The notes: generated by a model not told the origin, from the sequence alone. Counted from the stretch's first letter, positions 9,367 to 18,587 are shown. The stretch: 64,000 nt of DNA from Dyadobacter koreensis (GCF_900108855.1 NZ_FNXY01000001.1:310001-374000); one strand, 5' to 3'. Program-made: numbers and translations.

Positions 9367-9835
9367 TTTATCTGGTTACAACATACAGATCCTTGTATGC
9401 TAATTCTTTGATTTTTTCTCGCTACTTTTCAAGCTAACAAACCATTGCCTGATATTTTCGCTGACCATAATCGGAGCAAAAATCTTCTCGACTTTCGTTC
9501 TGGGTCGAACGGTTTTCGTCTGAAATAACCTTGCAACCATCTCTGGTCGGGACAATTAAGCAATCACTGTAAATGGTCGCCTTTTTATGATCGGTTTCGC
9601 CCAACCTTGCGATATGGTATGGAGGCTTAAATTCTTTCATCCTGAAAGTGAATTTACCTGCCGGTTTTCAGACAAAAATTACAGGAGGCATCAAGTCTAC
9701 CGTCATCGGAGTGCAGCAGACGGATACCTTCCGCGGGCCGATACCACTGTGGCCATCTTGCTGCATATCTAAAATACCCCAGACCTGCTGAAAAGAAGTT
9801 TCGATATCGATTGGATCATGTACAAAAAATCTTAT
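9367..9835. other. Gene-poor stretch, possible degraded coding DNA
   Basis: Minus-strand frames give coding-looking pieces such as AGKFTFRMKEFKPPYHIARLGE across a stop, which I cannot assign to a family. I do not support an intact gene. Confidence 0.35.
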
Positions 9836-9997
9836 TCATAAGATTTGCATCTCTTTGACTACTTGATCCTTTCCCATTATGGTAGGCTTGAACGGATAAT
9901 CTTTTTTTGTGCTTAGCAAGACAACAGCAGCGAGGACATTCCACCTGAACTTACCAGTGTCAAGGCCAATTAAACGCAACAATTTTGTTGTTTTCAT
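9836..9997 (-). CDS. Possible 53-residue small protein
   Basis: Short ORF starting MKTTKLLRLIGLDTGKFRW, with a hydrophobic stretch NVLAAVVLLST and a basic C-terminal part. It lies 13 bases after the stop of the SDR gene on the same strand. It may be a small membrane peptide, the stump of a larger gene, or chance. No homologue is known to me. Confidence 0.25.
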   Translation of the reverse strand: MKTTKLLRLIGLDTGKFRWNVLAAVVLLSTKKDYPFKPTIMGKDQVVKEMQIL

Positions 9998-10010
9998 CTG
10001 AATCCTGGTT

Positions 10011-10784
10011 TTACCTTTGACTGGCCAGCCCCTTCTTAATCTTCATCATCATACCATCCGGCACAAAGTTTGGAAGTTTAGAGTTAAGCCAGTTCTGAAA
10101 ACCCACTACTTTTTTCCCATTCCCCTCTAAAAGATGCTCTACACCCTGGCTTGCCACTTCCTTGGCATGCATCGGTTTGGTTTTGTGAAGATTGGTAGAT
10201 GCCATCTCAGCGGTTGTAAAACCTGTGTCTACCGTGCCTGGATATAAAGAGATAACGGTAACACCAGTGCCCTCCAATTCTGCATCAAGTGTTTCGCTAA
10301 ATGCTTTTACAAAAGCTTTGGTAGCAGAATAAACAGAAAAATAGGGCATTGGTAAAAATGAAACCACTGAGCCTACATTCATGATCCGTCCGGCATTGCG
10401 GCGGACCATATCCTGCGCAAAGAGCTTGGTTAGAACCACCAGGCTGGAAATATTTAACTGAATCATACTAAGCTCCTGCTCCAGGGGCGTTTCCGTAAAA
10501 TGTCCATAGTTGCCTACACCTGCATTATTGACCAAGTGGGTTACAATAAACTTTTCCTGCTTCACCGCTTTGTATAGGCTCGTAGCAGCATTTACATCAG
10601 AAAGATCTGCAGCATAGTACTCAACTTCTATCCCGTAATTACTTGTCAGTTCAGCCTGCATCTGCCGCAATTTTGATTCGGTACGGGCTACCAGTATCAG
10701 GTTGAATTTTTTGGCAGCCAATTGATTGGCCATCTCATAGCCAATACCGGATGATGCCCCGGTGAGCAGTATGTAATTTTTCAT
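10011..10784 (-). CDS. SDR-family NAD(P) oxidoreductase (DltE/YqjQ-like)
   Basis: 257 residues, classical short-chain dehydrogenase. The cofactor motif TGASSGIG is at ~8-15, NNAG at ~87-90 and the catalytic Ser-Tyr-Lys region has VYSATKAFV (~150). It ends in a basic tail (MMMKIKKGLASQR). It is the last gene of the minus-strand cluster, 28 bases after the 3-hydroxyacyl-CoA dehydrogenase gene, so both are probably carried on the efflux-operon transcript or on a sub-transcript. The substrate is unknown; the pairing with a hydroxyacyl-CoA dehydrogenase hints at acyl-chain or lipid chemistry. Confidence 0.92.
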   Translation of the reverse strand: MKNYILLTGASSGIGYEMANQLAAKKFNLILVARTESKLRQMQAELTSNYGIEVEYYAADLSDVNAATSLYKAVKQEKFIVTHLVNNAGVGNYGHFTETPLEQELSMIQLNISSLVVLTKLFAQDMVRRNAGRIMNVGSVVSFLPMPYFSVYSATKAFVKAFSETLDAELEGTGVTVISLYPGTVDTGFTTAEMASTNLHKTKPMHAKEVASQGVEHLLEGNGKKVVGFQNWLNSKLPNFVPDGMMMKIKKGLASQR

Positions 10785-10812
10785 TTTCAGTAAGACTTAG
10801 ATTATTGATGCA

Positions 10813-11709
10813 CTATTTGAGAAAATCAGCATGCTGATAGGCCGGGTTGGGATAGGTGTAAAAGCCCTCCCCGGTAGAAATACCCAGCTTGTTTTTCTCA
10901 ATGAAATTTTCTTTAAGAAAATCCCTTCTGTCTTTCCATTGCTGCTCGCCGGTCAGTTCCGCATAGGACTGCGTCACATGATAGGCGGTGCTCATCCCTA
11001 CCAGGTCCGCCATGGCCATAGGCCCAAGATCCGCCCCCAGTGTTTTCATCCAGGTCTTGTCAATGGATGCGGCATCGGCAACGCCGTTGCGGTACAGATC
11101 CAGACCCGCTATCAGCCAGGGGACCAAAAGCGAGTTCATCACATATCCGGGCTGCTCTTTGTAGATCGGTATGGTCAGCATGCCTATCGTTTTGGCAAAC
11201 GCGACAACCTGGTTAAAAATTTCAGGATCAGTTCCAGCATGTCCCATAATTTCAGCCACATTGTTCTTCCACAGATAATTAGCAAAGTGAAGCGCCAAAA
11301 ACCGCTGTGGCCTGCCGGTCTGATCCGCGAACTGGCTTGGCAGCAGCGTAGATGAGTTGGTACAAAAAATGGTTTTTGTCGGGGCAAGCGTGCTGATTTT
11401 ACTGTAAAAATCCCTCTTGATCCGGATGTCTTCAGGAACCGCTTCAATGGTCAGATCCGCATCTTTTACCGACTTGGCCAGATCGGTTGTAAAGCGGACC
11501 CTTAATAAAGCAGCTTCCAGATCGGCAGATGCAGCATTGATATCCTTCTGGTAAAGTGTTTTGAACTGCTCAAATTTCAGCTTCGCATTTTCAAGTAGTT
11601 CTTCTTTGATATCAAATAATGTGACATCATAGCCGTGATAGGCTGTATGAAAGGCGATCTGGGCACCAAGTACCCCCGATCCAAATACGGTGACGTTATT
11701 AATTTTCAT
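10813..11709 (-). CDS. 3-hydroxyacyl-CoA dehydrogenase (NAD-binding)
   Basis: Single-function 3-hydroxyacyl-CoA dehydrogenase, ~298 residues. The Rossmann motif VTVFGSGVLGAQIAFHTAYHG opens the protein, so I use the ATG at 11709 and not the in-frame ATG at 11754, which would add a basic 15-residue leader. Catalytic-region motifs are CTNSSTLLPSQFA and LALHFANYLWKN; the C-terminal domain has GYVMNSLLVPWL and LGISTGEGFYTYPNP. It would oxidise 3-hydroxyacyl-CoA to 3-ketoacyl-CoA. It follows the RND pump by ~104 bases that contain a strong hairpin, so it may be expressed at another level than the pump. Confidence 0.9.
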   Translation of the reverse strand: MKINNVTVFGSGVLGAQIAFHTAYHGYDVTLFDIKEELLENAKLKFEQFKTLYQKDINAASADLEAALLRVRFTTDLAKSVKDADLTIEAVPEDIRIKRDFYSKISTLAPTKTIFCTNSSTLLPSQFADQTGRPQRFLALHFANYLWKNNVAEIMGHAGTDPEIFNQVVAFAKTIGMLTIPIYKEQPGYVMNSLLVPWLIAGLDLYRNGVADAASIDKTWMKTLGADLGPMAMADLVGMSTAYHVTQSYAELTGEQQWKDRRDFLKENFIEKNKLGISTGEGFYTYPNPAYQHADFLK

Positions 11710-11761
11710 CCTTTTGATTTTAAATAGTTTTTTGACTGGCTTGATGATGTGCAATTTTCAC

Positions 11762-11802
11762 GGGTCAGATTAGCAGGATTTAGCATCTTGCTTACCTGAC
11801 CC
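11762..11802. promoter_or_regulatory. Long hairpin between RND pump and hydroxyacyl-CoA dehydrogenase genes
   Basis: GGGTCAG (11762-11768) pairs with CTGACCC (11796-11802), and the stem continues inward with near-complete pairing (TTAGCAGGA against TCTTGCTTA) around a short loop. No T-run follows on the minus strand, so it is more likely an mRNA-processing or stability structure than a strong terminator. Confidence 0.5.
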
Positions 11803-11813
11803 TGCATCGTTTA

Positions 11814-14800
11814 TCAATCATCATCCATTTCATCATCAATACTTGGTGGGATGAGCTTGTACATCACCGGGGTAACGATCCGCGATAGTATTGTCGAGCT
11901 GATCAGTCCTCCGATCAGTACTATGGCAAGTGGCGCGATCTGCGGATTGGGGTTCATTGCAATCGGGATCAGACCACATATGGCGGTGATCGAAGTGAGC
12001 ACGACGGGCAGAAACCTGGTTTCTCCGGCTATCGCTATCGCTTCATCGATGCTTTTACCTTCTGCTCTGAGCTGGTTGGTGAAATCGACGAGCAGCAGCG
12101 AGTTTTTGACCTGTATACCTGATAGGCCTATGAAACCGATGATCGAAACAAGCGACATCGGATTGCCGGTCATCAAAAGAAACAGCACACCACCCAAAAC
12201 ACCCAGCGGGATGATTGACAAAACGATAATGATCCCTTTGAAGGTTTTGAACTGTAATAGCAGCACGCCAATAAACAGGAAGGTGCTCAGGATAATCACC
12301 GACAGAAAATTTCCTCCCAGCGCATCACCTTCTGATTCAGCCTCACCGGATAATTTGTAATAATAGCCCTTTGGCATTTTCAAATTGTTGAGCTCTGGCA
12401 CCACATCTTTTAAAATATTGTTGGCCAGCATGTTGTCCCGTGTCAGCGAAGTGACTTTGGCAAACCGCGACTTGTTGAAGTGGTTGATGGCCGTTGGTGA
12501 GGTTTCAAAACCGATGGTTGCAATCTGATCTATCTGCACAGGTGAGCCCTGGATGCTGCTCACGTAAAGATTTTTCAGTGCATCCAGATTGGAGAACTTC
12601 TCGCGTGGGATGGTGATGACGACATTTCTGGCATCGCCCCTGTCATCGATATAGTCTCCAACATTCAGTCCGGCAACAGCCAACCTGATCACCCTATCGA
12701 TGTCGCTGGTCATCACGCCAAGCGTTCTGGCCTTTTCTTTATCGATACTGATCTTCACATCCGACTTATAGGTATTCAGCTCGTTATTGATGAAAAAGGT
12801 GCCGGGGTGTTTTCTCAGTATCTCTTCCACTTTGAAGGTCAGTGCACGTAGCGTATCCTGATTATCCCCGAAAACCCTGACGACGATGTTGGCCTCGATT
12901 GGCGTACCCTGATCAAAATCCTTTACCTCTATTTTTGCATAAGGAAAATCACTGAACTTGCCCCTCAATCTTTTGATCAGCTCTGTCTTGGCATCCGGAC
13001 TTGTTTCTTCCTGCAGCTGCACAAAAATCTGTCCAAAGTCCGGTTTGATGTCCTGTTGATGCACATTGTAATAGATCTGCGGATTGCCTTTTCCTACATT
13101 GGAGGTATAATAAACGATTTGCTCATGCTTTTTAAGCTCTGTTTCCACCAGCTTGGTTGCCCGGTCAGTCTCGGGAATGTTGGCTTGCAAAGGCATTTTA
13201 ATGTTGATCAGAAACATTGGTTTTTCTGAGGTAGGAAAAAGTTTGAATCCTGCCAGCGGGAACAGTAAAAATGCCACTACGCTCAATGCAAGCGAAATAC
13301 CAATCGTAATCTTTGGCCACTTCAAAGCGACCGGCATGATGCCCCGGTAGGAAAAGGTCAGAAAGCCCTGCAATTTCCTTAGAAAATAATTACCCTCGCC
13401 GTGCTCATGGGTTTTCAGGATCTTGCTTCCTATGAAAGGCACCAGGGTGAGCGCCACGATCATTGATGCCAGCACACTGGTAATTATCGCCATCGGAAGA
13501 CTCCGTATGAACTCGCCTGCCATATCAGGCAGAAAAGCCAATGGTAAAAATGCGATTACGAGTGTGGCTGTACAACCAACAACGGCCGCCCCGATCTGCC
13601 TGGTGCCCTTCAGAACGGCATCCTTTCTGGAATGTCCCTCCCTGAGCCATCTTTCGATGTTTTCAACCACGACGATACTGTCGTCAACCAAGAGTCCCAA
13701 TGCGACCACAAGACCTACGATACTGAGCTGGTTGAGCGAGTAGCCCAAAAGGTTCATTGCGATCAGACCCAGGGCCAGCGAGAGCGGAATCGAGATCATT
13801 ACGATCAGCGATGGTCTGAAACCCAGTGGCAGCAGCGTAACGATCACAAGCACAATGGCCAGTCCGAAATCAAAGCCAAGGTGGCCCAGCCGCTTGGAAA
13901 CCATATCGGCCTGGTCAAAGTTTTTGACCATTTTGATGTGTGCAGGCAGTATTCCGCTGAATTCCTCCAGTACAGGCATGTACTGTGTTTTGACCTGACT
14001 GATGTCGACATCATTTTTCATGGCAGCGGTCACCAGAATACAGCGCTGACCATTGATGCGGGTAATGTGGCTTACCGTGCCGTCCTTATAGCTCACCTGG
14101 GCAACATCTTTCAGGTACACGATTTTCCCGTTGGCATTGTAGATGACCGTATTGGCGACATCCTCCGCATCTTTAAACTTACCGCTGGTTTTGACATTAA
14201 AAACCTTGCTGTCCATGTGGATACTTCCGCCCGGAATGTCTGCCGCTTCACTCTGCAAACTACCTGCGACCAGATTCATAGGTATTTTCAGCTGCGCAAG
14301 CTTGTCCAGCTGCAAATCAATACGTATTTCCTGCTCTGGCATCCCTGTGTATTTCACCTCCCGCAGGTTGGTGATCTTTTCCAGTTTGGTCTTTAAGATA
14401 TCGGCCTGGTCTCTTAATGTCTTCGCAGAAGCCGTGTTGGATATGAGCGCAACCTGAATGATTTTCACATCCGATGAGGCGATCTTTTCTGTCTTGATCT
14501 GGTAGATCTCCTTGGGAAGCTCGCTGTTTTTCAAAGCGTTTATTTCCGTGGAAATTTCCTGATACTTGTTGTCCACATCGACTCCATATTTGAACTTGAT
14601 CTGGATGGCCGCCACTCCGTCTTCCACCGTGGTCAGAATCTTGTCGATGTTTTCAAGACCGTAAATTTTATTTTCGATGGGTTTGACCACCTGTTCTTCC
14701 ATGTCCTTGGGACTCGTGCCCGGATAGATTACCGTCACCAAATACTGAGGCGGGTGCGTAGTGGGGTCTTCTGAGCGTGGCATGGTCAGCAGCGTCAGCA

Positions 14801-14876
14801 CGCCGACAACAGCAACCAGAAGAAAAATGATCAGGGTGAACTGATAATTTTTAACAGCGAAACTGGTAATTTTCAT
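11814..14876 (-). CDS. RND-family efflux pump, inner-membrane permease
   Basis: 1020 residues, the HAE1-like inner-membrane engine of a tripartite efflux pump. First membrane helix at ~9-32 (NYQFTLIIFLLVAVVGVLTL), large periplasmic domains after helix 1 and again after helix 7, helix block ~335-480 and a final block ~850-1005. The proton-relay motif in helix 4 is GLLVDDSIVVVENIERWL, with the Asp pair intact. It lies between the adaptor gene (10-base gap) and a downstream dehydrogenase in a TetR-controlled operon. The C-terminus is acidic (DDEMDDD). Substrates cannot be read from sequence. Confidence 0.95.
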   Translation of the reverse strand: MKITSFAVKNYQFTLIIFLLVAVVGVLTLLTMPRSEDPTTHPPQYLVTVIYPGTSPKDMEEQVVKPIENKIYGLENIDKILTTVEDGVAAIQIKFKYGVDVDNKYQEISTEINALKNSELPKEIYQIKTEKIASSDVKIIQVALISNTASAKTLRDQADILKTKLEKITNLREVKYTGMPEQEIRIDLQLDKLAQLKIPMNLVAGSLQSEAADIPGGSIHMDSKVFNVKTSGKFKDAEDVANTVIYNANGKIVYLKDVAQVSYKDGTVSHITRINGQRCILVTAAMKNDVDISQVKTQYMPVLEEFSGILPAHIKMVKNFDQADMVSKRLGHLGFDFGLAIVLVIVTLLPLGFRPSLIVMISIPLSLALGLIAMNLLGYSLNQLSIVGLVVALGLLVDDSIVVVENIERWLREGHSRKDAVLKGTRQIGAAVVGCTATLVIAFLPLAFLPDMAGEFIRSLPMAIITSVLASMIVALTLVPFIGSKILKTHEHGEGNYFLRKLQGFLTFSYRGIMPVALKWPKITIGISLALSVVAFLLFPLAGFKLFPTSEKPMFLINIKMPLQANIPETDRATKLVETELKKHEQIVYYTSNVGKGNPQIYYNVHQQDIKPDFGQIFVQLQEETSPDAKTELIKRLRGKFSDFPYAKIEVKDFDQGTPIEANIVVRVFGDNQDTLRALTFKVEEILRKHPGTFFINNELNTYKSDVKISIDKEKARTLGVMTSDIDRVIRLAVAGLNVGDYIDDRGDARNVVITIPREKFSNLDALKNLYVSSIQGSPVQIDQIATIGFETSPTAINHFNKSRFAKVTSLTRDNMLANNILKDVVPELNNLKMPKGYYYKLSGEAESEGDALGGNFLSVIILSTFLFIGVLLLQFKTFKGIIIVLSIIPLGVLGGVLFLLMTGNPMSLVSIIGFIGLSGIQVKNSLLLVDFTNQLRAEGKSIDEAIAIAGETRFLPVVLTSITAICGLIPIAMNPNPQIAPLAIVLIGGLISSTILSRIVTPVMYKLIPPSIDDEMDDD

Positions 14877-14886
14877 TGTTTTGAGA

Positions 14887-15930
14887 TTACTGTATTACTT
14901 TGATGGTTGATTCTTCGTTCAGGTAGGCACTATTGGAAATAACCACCTGGTCTGCCGGTTTAAGCCCGTCTTTCAGATACACGGTTTTATTATCAAAACT
15001 GGCAATTTCAATTGGTACCTTCTTTACTTTTCCCGGGCCATTTAAAATGAAGGCATGGGCGCTGTATCCGTCTGCTTCCACCAAAGCATCGTAGGGAATG
15101 CTCATTACATGCTGCGCTTTGCCGGTAACGATCTGTGCTTTGCCAAACATGCCCACAGCAGGTTTGATGCCTGATAGTTTGAGCTTTAATTCCACCTGAA
15201 AAGAAGCTGCGGCCGCATCCGAGGTTTGAGATTTGCGAAGTACGTAGGCATCAATCGGTCTGTCCGGATAACCATCCAGGGTGACAGTTGCTTTTTGTCC
15301 CGCAGAAACAGCTGCCCACTCCATATCGGTAAGCCCTATCCTGAGAAGAAAGCTTTTGTCCTGTTTGGTCTCATTGATAACAAGTACCGGGCTGCCCGCT
15401 CCGATCACCTCTCCCTCGGAGGCCAGCCGGTGTGCTACAAAACCATCGGAAGCGGCGTAAATTCTGGAATACTGCTCGTTGAAGGAAACGGTTTCCTCCC
15501 CTTTTTTGGCGATATCAAGCAGCGTTTTGGTATTCTGTAACTGTTCTTTGGTGTACACACTGTCGCGGTACAGATTCACCGCCCGGTCATAGTCGCGCTG
15601 CGCTTTCTCTACATTCAGATTCGACTGGCTAAGCCCCGCTGCAATTTCTGTGGCGTTCAAAACAGCCAGCAATTGCCCCTTTTTGAAAGATTGTCCTTCC
15701 TCGACCAGAATGCGGCTGATTACCCCGCCTATTTTAAAGCCATACTTTGCTTCGTGCTCGGTGCTGACAAGACCTGTGGCATTGATATTTCCTGAAACGT
15801 CAAGTGCGCTGACCACGGAAACCTTTACAGGAATCACTTCCCTTTCATCGAAATGGACTTCCTGTTTAGGTGTTTGTTTGCAGCCCACAAAGGCCGCAGC
15901 ACCTAAAATCAGTAATGGTATCGTTTTCAT
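14887..15930 (-). CDS. RND efflux periplasmic adaptor (HlyD/MFP family)
   Basis: 347-residue membrane-fusion protein bridging the RND pump and the TolC channel. Lipoprotein-type N-terminus: PLLILGAAAFVGCKQ with Cys at 17. Barrel-sandwich parts are GLVSTEHEAKYGFKIGGVISRILVEEGQSFKKGQLLAVL and YAASDGFVAHRLASEGEVIGAGSPVLVI, with a helical hairpin between them (~88-130), then a beta-barrel domain. It sits between the TolC and RND genes in the same operon, 20 and 10 bases from them. Confidence 0.94.
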   Translation of the reverse strand: MKTIPLLILGAAAFVGCKQTPKQEVHFDEREVIPVKVSVVSALDVSGNINATGLVSTEHEAKYGFKIGGVISRILVEEGQSFKKGQLLAVLNATEIAAGLSQSNLNVEKAQRDYDRAVNLYRDSVYTKEQLQNTKTLLDIAKKGEETVSFNEQYSRIYAASDGFVAHRLASEGEVIGAGSPVLVINETKQDKSFLLRIGLTDMEWAAVSAGQKATVTLDGYPDRPIDAYVLRKSQTSDAAAASFQVELKLKLSGIKPAVGMFGKAQIVTGKAQHVMSIPYDALVEADGYSAHAFILNGPGKVKKVPIEIASFDNKTVYLKDGLKPADQVVISNSAYLNEESTIKVIQ

Positions 15931-15950
15931 ATATTCTATTTTTTGAGTAA

Positions 15951-17318
15951 TTAAAAAGTAAAACTTGCATTGGCGCGCTCGATGGCGGCATGAGTGATCC
16001 AGATGTCGAAAAGCGCGATATTGGCATCCAGACGGGCATTGATCAGTTGGTTTTGCGCGTCAAGAAGCTCGATGTAAATTGCTACACCTTCCCGGTATAG
16101 TTTCAGCTCATCGTTGTAGTAGGTCTGTGCTGTTTTAAGCTGCGATTGGGCAGATTGATACTGTGCCAGAGCGCTCTGCAACTGGTTCTGGCGTAATCTG
16201 AGCTCTGTTTCCAGCTGCTTTGCGATGTAGTCGGTCTGGGCCGAAATGCTTTTTTGTTCAGCTACCGCTTTTTTGATCTTATAATTGTTTTTTCCGAAGG
16301 CGAAAAGATCCCAATCCAGCGACACACCCCAGAAGTAATAGCGGCTTTTGTTGTTGAAATTCCAGTCAAATGACTGCGAACCCAGGTCTATAAACGTGCC
16401 CACTCTTGGGATAATGTAAGACTTGGCAAGACCAGCCAGATTGCTATTGATTCCCTGTGATATTCTGAGTTTTTCCAGCTCTTCCCTTCCTGCCACATCG
16501 CCTGCCAACAGCGCACTGAATTCCGGCAGAGTGGTAATCGAATCGATCTTTACGCTGTCAGTTAAAGGCCGGTTGAGCAGAAAGTTGAAATAGTTGCGGG
16601 CAGATTCCTTTGTTTGTCTGGCTGCCGTCAGAGCGGCATTAATTTTGGTCACTTCATTGGCACTGCGGATCACGCCGGCCCGGTTAACCTTCTCATTATC
16701 AAAAAGAACCTGGTTGATACGCTTGCCTTCCTGGACCAGCGCGAGTGAGGATTCGTAGATTTCAACCGCATTAATAGCCTTTGCATATTGATAGTAAGCG
16801 GTTTTGATCTCTTTGACCAGTTCTCGCTTATAGACAACCACCTCCGATTTTTGAAGATCAACTTGCTGCCCTTTGATACGCTTGTTGTAGACCAGTTCGG
16901 CATTGATCAAAGGCAAAGTAGTCCGAAATTTCGCATCATAAAAATTATCGGGAAAAAGCTGAATGCTCTCATTTTTCAAATTAGGAAAAGCACTGCTGCC
17001 CGTCAGCTGGTTGAGCGTGGAGTAAACGCCATTTAAAAGATCGCCCGTCGGAAAATCGATCGTTCTTCCGCCGCTTGCCTTGGTGTAGCTAGCAGAAAAT
17101 GACACGCTGGGCAGAAACATGGTTTTGGCTTCGGCCAGGGCCAGCACGTTTCTTTCCAAAAGAAAATTCTGCTGTTTGATGCTCTGGTTGGAGCTGAGCC
17201 CTTCGGTGATGTAATCATGCAGCCTGCTCTGTCCCACAGACGGATAGGTCATCATGGCAAGCATGGGAATAGAGAGCGCCGCCTTCCAGGCAACTAACTT
17301 TTTTAGAGACTTGTTCAC
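15951..17318 (-). CDS. TolC-family outer-membrane efflux channel
   Basis: About 455 residues. After a signal peptide (ends near SVGQ), there are two repeats of the outer-membrane-efflux-protein fold rich in helices (QKSEVVVYKRELVKEIKTAY; LRLRQNQLQSALAQYQSAQS). No ATG fits the signal peptide. An upstream GTG at 17336 lies inside the TetR palindrome at 17329-17343, so I prefer the GTG at 17318 (NKSLKKLVAWKAALSIP). First structural gene of the TolC-adaptor-RND operon. Confidence 0.9.
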   Translation of the reverse strand: MNKSLKKLVAWKAALSIPMLAMMTYPSVGQSRLHDYITEGLSSNQSIKQQNFLLERNVLALAEAKTMFLPSVSFSASYTKASGGRTIDFPTGDLLNGVYSTLNQLTGSSAFPNLKNESIQLFPDNFYDAKFRTTLPLINAELVYNKRIKGQQVDLQKSEVVVYKRELVKEIKTAYYQYAKAINAVEIYESSLALVQEGKRINQVLFDNEKVNRAGVIRSANEVTKINAALTAARQTKESARNYFNFLLNRPLTDSVKIDSITTLPEFSALLAGDVAGREELEKLRISQGINSNLAGLAKSYIIPRVGTFIDLGSQSFDWNFNNKSRYYFWGVSLDWDLFAFGKNNYKIKKAVAEQKSISAQTDYIAKQLETELRLRQNQLQSALAQYQSAQSQLKTAQTYYNDELKLYREGVAIYIELLDAQNQLINARLDANIALFDIWITHAAIERANASFTF

Positions 17319-17328
17319 TGTAATAATT

Positions 17329-17343
17329 TTAAACACTGTTTAA
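17329..17343. promoter_or_regulatory. TetR operator before the efflux operon
   Basis: TTAAACACTGTTTAA is a perfect 15-base palindrome about a central C, 11 bases upstream of the preferred GTG start of the TolC gene. Two sites of the same design flank the TetR gene start (18086-18100, 18126-18140). Confidence 0.75.
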
Positions 17344-17452
17344 CTAATTTGTAAAAGAACAGGCCAATTCATTCAGGATGAAAAACTTCCTGTCACAACC
17401 GGCCCAATAATAATGCTTACCCTTCCAAACTAGAATTTAAATACTGTTGATC

Positions 17453-18058
17453 CTATTTCTGGTCTATCACTGCAAGAAAGGTCTCATATCCGTGAAGCAT
17501 CAGTTCCTCGCTTGATTTTTCAAAAAAGCCCGACATGCGGTCCTTGCAGTAAAGCGAGCAAATGCCATGCACCATAGAAAGCGTCATCAGCGTCAAATAC
17601 TTGTTGTCCAGCCCTTGGAACCGGCCCTGATCCTGGCACTGCTGTATCACACCTGATAAATGCTCTATAGCTCCCTGCGCAATCTGAAAACCTTCCCCCT
17701 CGGCTTTGCCCGTTTCACTTACCAAGAACATCAGATTATAATAATCAGTATGATTCTGTGCAAAACGAATGAATACCAAACCCATCGCTTTGTAGCGTTC
17801 ATAGGGATCCCCGATCACATCCAGGGCTTTCATCTGACTTAAAAACAGACGGAAACCCTCCTTATGGAGCTCGTGAAAAATCTCGCTCTTGTCCTTAAAA
17901 TAAAAATAGATTGATCCCGGACTATAACTAATCGCGCTCGCAATGTTTCGGATACTGGTCTGCTCGTAGCCTTTTTCAAGAAAAATCCTGCGCGCACTGT
18001 CCAGTATGCGTTTGTGCATTTCTATTTTTTCCTGCTCTTTTCTCTTTGATATTGACAT
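17453..18058 (-). CDS. TetR-family repressor of the efflux operon
   Basis: 201 residues. N-terminal TetR helix-turn-helix (~14-62: ILDSARRIFLEKGYEQTSIRNIASAISYSPGSIYFYF) and a ligand-binding C-terminal domain. It precedes the TolC gene by ~134 bases on the same strand. Three copies of a palindrome of the form TTRAACASTGTTYAA lie before it and before the TolC gene, which points to autorepression plus repression of the pump. The inducer is presumably a pump substrate. Confidence 0.93.
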   Translation of the reverse strand: MSISKRKEQEKIEMHKRILDSARRIFLEKGYEQTSIRNIASAISYSPGSIYFYFKDKSEIFHELHKEGFRLFLSQMKALDVIGDPYERYKAMGLVFIRFAQNHTDYYNLMFLVSETGKAEGEGFQIAQGAIEHLSGVIQQCQDQGRFQGLDNKYLTLMTLSMVHGICSLYCKDRMSGFFEKSSEELMLHGYETFLAVIDQK

Positions 18059-18085
18059 ACTAAACTCATTTGATATGCAAATCTA

Positions 18086-18100
18086 TTAAACAGTGTTCAA
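18086..18100. promoter_or_regulatory. TetR operator, site 2 (upstream of tetR-family gene)
   Basis: TTAAACAGTGTTCAA, a near-perfect form of the palindrome seen at 17329 and 18126. It starts 28 bases upstream of the TetR gene start. Confidence 0.7.
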
Positions 18101-18103
18101 TAT

Positions 18104-18161
18104 AAAAAATTTTACAGCTTTTTTTTTGAACACTGTTCAAAAAAAAGCTGTAAAATTTTTT
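18104..18161. promoter_or_regulatory. 58-base inverted repeat centred on TetR operator site 3
   Basis: The perfect 15-base palindrome TTGAACACTGTTCAA (18126-18140) is the core. Around it the arms continue: AAATTTTACAGC plus nine T on the left, eight A plus GCTGTAAAATTT on the right. Arms are ~28 bases with one length difference. It can act as operator and, in RNA, as a hairpin with a U-run, that is a bidirectional terminator between the TetR operon and the pseudogene to the right. Confidence 0.7.
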
Positions 18162-18182
18162 CTCGTTAGCTCCTAAGCATAA

Positions 18183-18502
18183 ATGCTACCCGGTCCACCG
18201 GATAAAATTGACCTGGGGGGATTCATAAACAGGAAGTTTCGGTTTAATATCAGTATTGAGCGATTTGCCTTTCTTACATGAAGAAGCGAGTCATCTTGCA
18301 AATGTGATTTCCAAAGACATTCGGAATGACACCTGTAAGCTGGCTCAAAAAGAAACGTTTGGATGAAGGCTATTTTCAAATCGCGCAGTATCATCAGCTA
18401 CCAAGCGATGTTTACCTCGAAGTTGGCTTTGAAGACCTGTCCCATTTTTGCTATGTTTTCAAAAAACATTTCGGAAAAGCACCCTCACACGTGGCTTTGT
18501 AA
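18183..18502 (+). pseudogene. AraC-family regulator remnant (stop plus frameshift)
   Basis: Plus-strand text reads PDKIDLGGFINRKFRFNISI, then ERFAFLT, a TGA stop, RSESSCKCDFQ, and after a frame change KTFGMTPVSWLKKKRLDEGY, then PSDVYLEVGFEDLSHFCYVF and KKHFGKAPSHVAL before TAA at 18500. Together this is the full C-terminal AraC DNA-binding domain of a regulator whose sensing domain is missing. One stop and one frameshift break it. It is cut on its 5' side at the palindrome region and followed by a MITE-like repeat 85 bases on. Confidence 0.8.
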
Positions 18503-18587
18503 CAGCGTGCATTTTTAAAAATCTGTATTTGTGTACAGGTAACGTTCATCAAATAAATCATATTGAACTTTGATCGGTGTTCATTAG

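Noticed and set aside
13632..14396. 254-residue plus-strand frame inside the RND pump gene
   Set aside because: Antisense to a clearly real gene; His- and Gln-rich composition typical of a shadow frame.
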